Below, piece by piece: positions 57,891-64,000 of a stretch of 64,000 nt of DNA. Made by a program: the position numbers and the translations under genes. The stretch lies in the NCBI RefSeq assembly GCF_040954645.1, contig NC_092810.1, positions 70,864,660-70,928,659 of the forward strand, written 5' to 3'. Positions within the stretch are counted from its first letter, which is position 1; the number at the start of each line of letters is the position of its first letter. Origin of the DNA: Diabrotica undecimpunctata (taxonomy: Eukaryota > Arthropoda > Insecta > Coleoptera > Chrysomelidae). Below the pieces are notes generated by a model that saw nothing but the letters and a program-made list of their open reading frames with translations, was not told the origin of the DNA and ran no database searches.

Positions 57891-60135
57891 CGCTTTGACG
57901 ATATTGGTATCATTAATAAACTTAATTGCTCTATAAATAGCGAATAATTTGGCTGTATATATATGCTACAGTGGGGAGATAGTTGAAATATATATTTACT
58001 TGAATTGATCACAAAAGCGGCACCAACTCCATTGCTAGATTTTGAAGCATCTGTAAATATTTTGGAGAAATTTTCCTAAGTTTGGAGTATATTTGACAAA
58101 ATAGTTTTTAGTTCTGAGGGAAGTATTTCCTACTTATTATATTTGCTTAAATATACATTACACTGTGGAATATTGATTGACCAAGGGATATGAGAATCGG
58201 TGATGTTTGAATCGAATATGTCAGGAAAATCAAAGTTTAATTTCTTGCAATATGTTCTAACTCTTTTATAGTATGGTTTTCTTAGTTTATTATTATAATT
58301 AAAAAGTTAGTCAAGAAAACAGTTAAGAGTAAAAAGTTAATGTCAGTTGCATTCGCCTGTGGTAAAGGGATGGCTCACCAAGTTCAGCGTATATGCTCTC
58401 AATAGGTGTACTTCTAAATGCTCGTAGTGCGATCCTTAATCCATTATTATGAATTGTATCTAGAGATTTTAAAATTGACTTTCTGGCAGAAAGCAAAATA
58501 AGCGATGCATCCATAATCGAGTTTAGACCTGATTAACGATTTGTATACTAATAATATTGTATTTTGGTCGGAACCCCATTTTCTGTTTGATAATGTTTTT
58601 AAAATATTTATTCTCTTATGGCAAGTTAATTGTAATTGCTTTACATGTTCTCGCCATGTCAGTTTATTGTCTAAATGCATTTCTAAAAATTTAATATGAG
58701 TATCTACTGTTATTGGTTTTCCGTATAACGTAAGATTTGACGAAGTACTTACATTTGCTATTTTTGTAAAAACCATGACTCTTGTTTTTGTACTAGAAAA
58801 TTCAAAGCCAGTATTCAGAGACTATGTTTCCAATTTATGGATAAAGCTTTGTAAACATTTTGTCATACTGTCTATATTTTTTCCTTTTGTAAATACCACT
58901 AAATTGTCAGCATAAATCCGTGCTTTTAAAGGTTTTTCTATGTTTTTCAAAATATCATTAATCGCTTTTAGAAAGAGTATCGGGGTAAGAACAGACCCTT
59001 ATGGTACTCCATTTGTTAAGTGTTGAGTTTTCGAGCACGAATTAGAAACTCTTACCCGAAAAGTTCGATTGGTTAAAAAATTGTTGATGAACGATAAACA
59101 GTGTCCCCGAATATTCCACTTATACAACGTTTTTAGACTCCTGTGTTTCCTGGCAGTACATTTTCTATTCGTTGCAAACGATTCCATAATATCGCTTTCG
59201 AGTTCCAGAATGTTATCAGCCGTTGATCGATTCTGCCTAAATCCATGTTGTTCAGTAATCAGTACTCGATTTTGTTCCAATGTGCACATTAATCTACTGT
59301 TAACGATTTTTTCTAAAAGTTTGCACATGGAACAAGTAATTGAGATTGGCCTGTATGATTCCACACTATATCGTGATTTTTTGTTTTTTAAAAGAGGTAG
59401 GACGTAGGAATTAGTCCACATTGAAGGAAAATGCTGTTGCGTCCATATGAAATTAAAAATGTCAACTAAATGATATTTGGCTGAGTCCGGAAGATATTTT
59501 AGAAATATGGTTGGGATATCATCGGATCCAGGACAAGAATCTTTAAGGCTTGAAAGTGCTGAATTAAGTTCTTGAAATGTAATGCGACTATTAATTGCTA
59601 CGTTAGGATTTTCAATATTAGGAAGAGTATAGGTATCAGATGATGAATTTGAAGAATTTGCACGTGAATTTTTGTCGTTTGAAAGGCTTTCGTAAAAATC
59701 CGCTAGAACATTTGCAATATCTTCATCTTTGGATACTATTTTATTTTGTACTTTCAAGTGTTTAATAAAAGTCCTCTGCGGAGTACCACAAATTTTTCTA
59801 ATTTTTTGCCAGACTTCCTTGGAGCTAGTTGTGTTATTTATTTCCGATACAAACTTCTTTGCATTTCATGAATTCCTTTTAGCTTGCGTTACCGTAAGCT
59901 GCGCTTTTGCCTTTAATTTTTTAAAATTAATTCTGTTTTCCGGTGTCTTGTGTTTGTTATAATTATTAAAAGCAGATTTACTATTTTTATGACCTCTTCG
60001 CATTCTTTAGACCACCACGGTACTGGTGTACGTCCCTATATTTACCAATATACAATATAGCACCTTCTAAAATTATGTCATTGAGTGATTTAATGTGATT
60101 TAATAAAGTAATTTTCCTTCAATGTGGACTAATTC
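57891..60135 (-). pseudogene. LINE ORF2 reverse transcriptase region
   Basis: Minus strand. 59757-58999 carries the RT start (SALSSLKDSCPGSDDIPTIF, VLPLLKNKKSRYSVESYRPI, EQHGFRQNRSTADNILELES). The first catalytic block is scrambled by a frameshift near 59160. The QG block reads GSVLTPILF after a stop. The catalytic loop at about 58900 reads ARIYADNLVVF, so the second active-site Asp is Asn. The thumb (FLEMHLDNKLTWREHVKQLQ, 58776-58447) and SLIRSKLDYGCIAY follow. Linker 60135-59757 is broken. Confidence 0.78.
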
Positions 60136-60906
60136 CTACGTCTTGTCAATATCATTGGTTATTTGTGACCTAGATATGTGACTATCAATATATTGAGAAA
60201 ATGAATCCCAATCTGCGTTGTTGATTTTCAACTTTGGACTAAATTCTTGATGTTTCTGCACATGATTGAGCTTCGTAATAACTATGGGAAAGTGATCACT
60301 TCCATATGTAAAAGGAAATGCTTCCCAATCTAAACCTACGTTTAAGTTAGGATCACATAAAGAAAGATCTAGAACTGATGATTCACCTGTCGATATATTA
60401 AATCTAGTAGGGTTGCCATCATTTAAAAAGTTTAGATGAAAATCTGTTATAATGTTCTCTAATATTTGGCCCCTTAAATTTGTATTTTGTGAGCCCCAAA
60501 TTGTATTATGGCTATTCAGGTCACCTAAAATTAGGCGTTTTGTGGGTATCTGATCAAGAAGTTTGCAGAGGTCTTCGTAACTAACTTGTATGTTAGGAGG
60601 CAAGTAAATATTACAGATGTAGAATTTTCTATGTGGTTCTGAAATCTTTAAAGCAATGGCTTTAAGATCTGTTATGAGTGGAAAGGCTGCATGGTCTATT
60701 GAATTTTTTACCAAGATTGCCACTCCTCCACTAGCGCGATTGGTGTTCGTTCTATCTTTTCTAAAACAGTTGAATTTTTTTGGTGAGTATATATTGGAAA
60801 AAGTAAGGTTAGTTTCTTGTAGACATATTATTTCTGGGGAGTATTCTAGTTGAATGATTTGTAACATAGGTAGGCGATGGAATAGTCCATCAATATTCCA
60901 CTGCAT
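60136..60906 (-). CDS. LINE ORF2 AP endonuclease domain
   Basis: A 256-codon open frame with the complete exonuclease-endonuclease-phosphatase fold motifs: QWNIDGL (Asn), IICLQETNLTF (catalytic Glu), RLILGDLNSHNTIWGS (Asp/Asn), SVLDLSLCDP, and the terminal YGSDHFPIVI (SDH). The endonuclease nicks target DNA to prime reverse transcription. All catalytic positions look intact, in contrast to the RT further along. Confidence 0.82.
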   Translation of the reverse strand: MQWNIDGLFHRLPMLQIIQLEYSPEIICLQETNLTFSNIYSPKKFNCFRKDRTNTNRASGGVAILVKNSIDHAAFPLITDLKAIALKISEPHRKFYICNIYLPPNIQVSYEDLCKLLDQIPTKRLILGDLNSHNTIWGSQNTNLRGQILENIITDFHLNFLNDGNPTRFNISTGESSVLDLSLCDPNLNVGLDWEAFPFTYGSDHFPIVITKLNHVQKHQEFSPKLKINNADWDSFSQYIDSHISRSQITNDIDKT

Positions 60907-60920
60907 TATAGAGTTGAAAA

Positions 60921-62125
60921 TTATGCATCGAGAGAGGATAATTCACTGTCTGTAATATCGTTACCTAGGTAGTGTTGCAATTTATTTTTAAGACGGGTGA
61001 AACGATGTTTCGTAGTTTTGTCGGATATGTATGGATAAGATATTGTTAACAGATTTATTAGACCAAGAAAATCGGATATATATTTCTTGACAATTTCTAT
61101 AGGTGATTTCTGGGTTTTGATTTTGTGAGATGTGGGTGGGGGAGTAAATAATTGGGTATTTTTATTTAGATTTTCGATGGGGGGAAATAATGTTTCGTCA
61201 ATGCTTCTTTTCACAGATGAACAGGGTGAATCTTTTGTGGTTTCCAGTGAAGCTTGTGGGTCCTTTTTTTCCGATGGTTTTACAGTTGAAGTTTTAGTGG
61301 AAATGTTCTCATCGGCAATTATAGTTATTTCCATTTCACTAGACGGTTGTAAAATTTCTGGAATAGAAGGAATTGAAGATGGTTTCGGAGTAGGTGTAAT
61401 ATTTGGATCACCTACCCCAACTTGATGTAGTTGGCTATCAATATCTATAGAAGGCTGTGAATTTGGCATAGAAGTAGGATTCGGTATAGTTGAATTTTGG
61501 GCCTGAGTGGTTGATGGTATACTGTTAATGTTTGGACAAATGTTGGAAATATGGCCTATTGCTTACAAATAGAAGAAGTCAGATTGTCTTGAGATATAAA
61601 AATTCTGTAAGAGGTGTTTTCATAATTTATTTCAATCGAATCTGGGATAGTGATATTATGTGGACAATATGTGGTTATACTCTGATAGTGTAGCACCGAT
61701 TTTTAAAAACGTTATAGAAGAAACGAGGTTTAAGACCATTTCTTTTAATTCTCGGATAAGTACATCATGGGGAATTGTTGGACTGACGTTAGATAACACC
61801 AGCCTTTCAGCAGGCGTTATAAGTCTTCTAGCTTGTACGATTTCTCCTTGCACTTTAATAGAACCATATTTCTCCATAAATTGATCTACACTGGGTTTAC
61901 TATTTAGATACATACATATTCTATTATTATATAACCGAGAAAAGAATAAGATATTTTTGGATTAATTAAAGTGCCTAGCGGGATTAAATAATCCTGAAGA
62001 CGGGCGTTATTTATAGCACTAAAAATAATTTCTTGATCTTTAGTAGGAAATTTCTGCTGCGATGCTGCCAAGGAATAAGATTTGCTCTTTGAAGAGACGT
62101 TTTGTATAGTTACATCCGACGACAT
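60921..62125 (-). pseudogene. LINE ORF1 (gag-like), three frames
   Basis: Minus strand. The start region 62125-61904 (MSSDVTIQNVSSKSKSYSLA, SAINNARLQDYLIPLG), middle 61913-61656 (RICMYLNSKPSVDQF, RLITPAERLVLSNVSPTIPH), a damaged zinc knuckle near 61560 (SSICKQ..HISNIC in shifted frames), and a Ser/Thr/Pro-rich tail 61469-60921 ending with a helical LGLINLLTISYPYI segment. Homologous along its length to the remnant at 3.7-4.7 kb. It ends about 15 bp before the ORF2 frame starts. Confidence 0.72.
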
Positions 62126-62989
62126 ACCAACGTGTTATTCTTCACAGTAGCAAAAATATAGTACCTCTCTGCCCCAGCAAAAAAGAACACTGGTTGTTGT
62201 TTATTATTGATAAAATTATAATTATTTGCGATCGATAAACCATCCAAAAAACTAATAAATCCAGTTTATTGCCGTATTTGTTTTTAAGCTGATAAATGCA
62301 CTTAGGCTTTTTATAATATTATTAGTTTAATTAATAGTTTTCTACTTATTTATTTATTCATTGTTTATATACCTTGGGGTTATATATATATATATTTATT
62401 CGTAATCATCATAAACTTGGTTTACTTTACATTCAGTAATGTACTAGATTTTTAGGTTATTTCTATTATTTTACCTAGTAGTCTCTAGAGATCCTCTTTA
62501 TTTACTGTAATATGTGTGACGCTATGTGTAGATTGATTTTTACAAATAGTTTTGTTGCGCTGCTTAATTTTCAAGAGCTTTCTTAATAATTTAATTAAAA
62601 TATGGATTGAATATAGATACAATAATAGAATTTGGCTACATATAAACCAAGCATGGACCCCAACAGACATGTATTAACATCTTAAAGACACAGTAACTAA
62701 AGCGTCAAAAGAAGACCTTAGTATGAAACAACACAAGAAAAAATATCTGGATAACTACAGGGATGACCTACAATAGATGATTAGAAGAAAAAAAGATGCA
62801 TTTCAAAAGCAATTAAAGCATAAAACTCCAAGTAACTTGTAAAGAAAGTAAAGTCTAAAGTAAAAAAACTAACTCCAAGTAAAGAAAAGAAGGAAGAAGA
62901 TTATTATTATTTTTTTTATATCATTATGAATTATTTGGGCCTATTATACCTTCTAGTTCTTAGTAAAGATTAATAATTAATCGAATATA

Positions 62990-63130
62990 GCGTGCGCCAA
63001 TGTTTTTATTTTTAAGTAATTCTATTAATAGTCTATGCTTTACTGTAATAAACACTTTATTGTAATCCAAAAAACAAACAAGTATATCTTAGTACTTAGT
63101 TTCGATCTAGGCACATCTTTATTAAGAGAA
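62990..63130 (-). pseudogene. LINE RT palm fragment
   Basis: Minus strand, with one frame change: LFVFLDYNKVFITVKHRLLI then ELLKNKNIGARYI, equivalent to the FIDYQKAFD-type block of RTE-like RTs with the catalytic Asp region altered. Isolated fragment. Confidence 0.5.
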
Positions 63131-63734
63131 TGGAAACCACCACTGCATCTCTAGTTTTTAGTCCGTAAGGTTCAGTTCAGAGTATTGATTGGCATTTTCC
63201 TTTTAAGGTATGATTTTGTTTTTTTGTTGTACAATGTGTGTACAATGACCCATAACGCATCTCACGACATATTTTTTGTCACCACTCTACATTCAGTTTC
63301 ACCGGAAATACCCTCAACTTATTTAATTTAAATTGGAGAACATGCATATTTTTGCACATTTTAAAAGAATTTGTTATTCCCAAATTCACGCATACCAAGT
63401 TTGAAAGAAAAATTTCTCAAAACAAGGAATAAATCACTTTAGACAATAGGTAAAATTATTGAATAAGACTAATGAGAATAATAATTAAAAAAAATAACTA
63501 TAAATATTCAAGATGCTTGCCGTTCACCTTTTGACAATTTTTAATTTGCTGGCCTCTATATAAATAAACAGCAATGAGCCAATCCTGAACCTGAGCCAAC
63601 TCAGCAAAAAGTCGAGAAAATATCAAGTATCTATGATAATTTGCTTCGACAATATGGCGACAATATGACTAGATCAGAAATTCTATTTAGAGCAAAAAAA
63701 TCTCTAATTTAAGATTTACTTATGGCATTAAACT

Positions 63735-64000
63735 AATAGCAGCAAATGAAGAAGAAATTTAAAATCTCCAGTGAAGAGTTAAGTGGGAAATCCACAAATT
63801 TGGTCTTAAAATTAATAAAGACAAGACAAAGATAATGGTGGTTCAATACACATAGACAGATTCAATACTATTCAGCTGACTAACCACGTGCAGGAAAACC
63901 AGATAGCAAACAGCTTAAACTCACTCGGATCTAGTATAAATAATGATAACAACCGCAAATCAGAAGTTCGAAGGAAAACAATTGGTATGGGAAAAAAATG
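63735..64000 (+). pseudogene. LINE RT thumb fragment, continues past window
   Basis: Plus strand in broken frames: HKFGLKINKDKTKIMVVQ, then LTNHVQENQIANSLNSLGSS, INNDNNRKSEVRRK. A well-known RTE/jockey thumb arrangement (INKDKTK-M; LGS-I). It runs off the window edge. Confidence 0.62.

Larger units (their letters stand above)
57085..62130 (-). mobile_element. I-group non-LTR retrotransposon, near full length but inactive
   Basis: Minus-strand element of about 5 kb with ORF1 (62125-60921) and ORF2 (60906-57264) encoding AP endonuclease, RT and RNase H. This order fits the I-group of LINEs, which carry RNase H. Near the 3' end (about 57085-57110) the phrase GTATCATTGATTGTATCATT is a short tandem repeat, as at I-factor-like tails. 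Frame breaks and a YADN active site make it inactive. Confidence 0.75.

Overview
The window looks like transposon-dominated, AT-rich arthropod DNA, most likely insect. The evidence is an env-carrying errantivirus, arthropod-type LINEs (RTE, I-group and CR1/L2-like), Penelope-like elements, piggyBac, and many (TA)n microsatellites. The order cannot be fixed from sequence alone. I found no convincing intact host gene; only two weak splice-flanked exon candidates near 43.7 and 44.1 kb remain.

Layout. 0-14 kb is a graveyard of broken elements: a Penelope GIY-YIG end, a tyrosine-recombinase pseudogene whose catalytic Tyr is Cys, LINE ORF1 and RTE remnants, a piggyBac transposase in two frames, and a 1.13-kb TIR element (12.80-13.93 kb). 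14.34-21.81 kb is a complete errantivirus with 191-bp LTRs, a CGGG target duplication, gag, a pol with two nonsense codons, and env. 22.76-28.73 kb is a Ty3/Gypsy element with 1.4-kb LTRs. It keeps gag and protease but has lost RT, RNase H and integrase, and its gag is interrupted by a piece of its own LTR. 32.24-40.82 kb is a larger related Ty3/Gypsy element with 1,484-bp LTRs in which I see no difference, a 1,042-codon pol frame, a likely -1 frameshift site, and one frame break in gag. Both Gypsy elements sit in (TA)n tracts.

40.8-49.6 kb holds LINE fragments, foldback repeats, and a 5'-truncated CR1/L2-like LINE with an intact YADD, nested in one arm of a foldback repeat. 49.64-52.44 kb is the most interesting unit: a 2.8-kb DNA transposon with about 24-bp TIRs and a 4-bp target duplication. 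It carries a spliced gene for a protein with a DSCGGQN motif (I believe the DUF7869 family). The 12.8-kb TIR element carries the C-terminal end of the same protein family, also with a 4-bp target duplication. Together they suggest that this protein is the transposase of a cut-and-paste family, possibly Sola-like. Removing the 49.6-kb transposon and one target copy leaves an uninterrupted reading frame across the junction.

53-64 kb holds a zinc-knuckle ORF1 fragment, a long stretch with nothing recognised, a 5-kb minus-strand I-group LINE (ORF1, endonuclease, RT with YADN instead of YADD, RNase H), and two more RT fragments. Many frame breaks fall in A or T homopolymers, so some may be assembly errors and not mutations.
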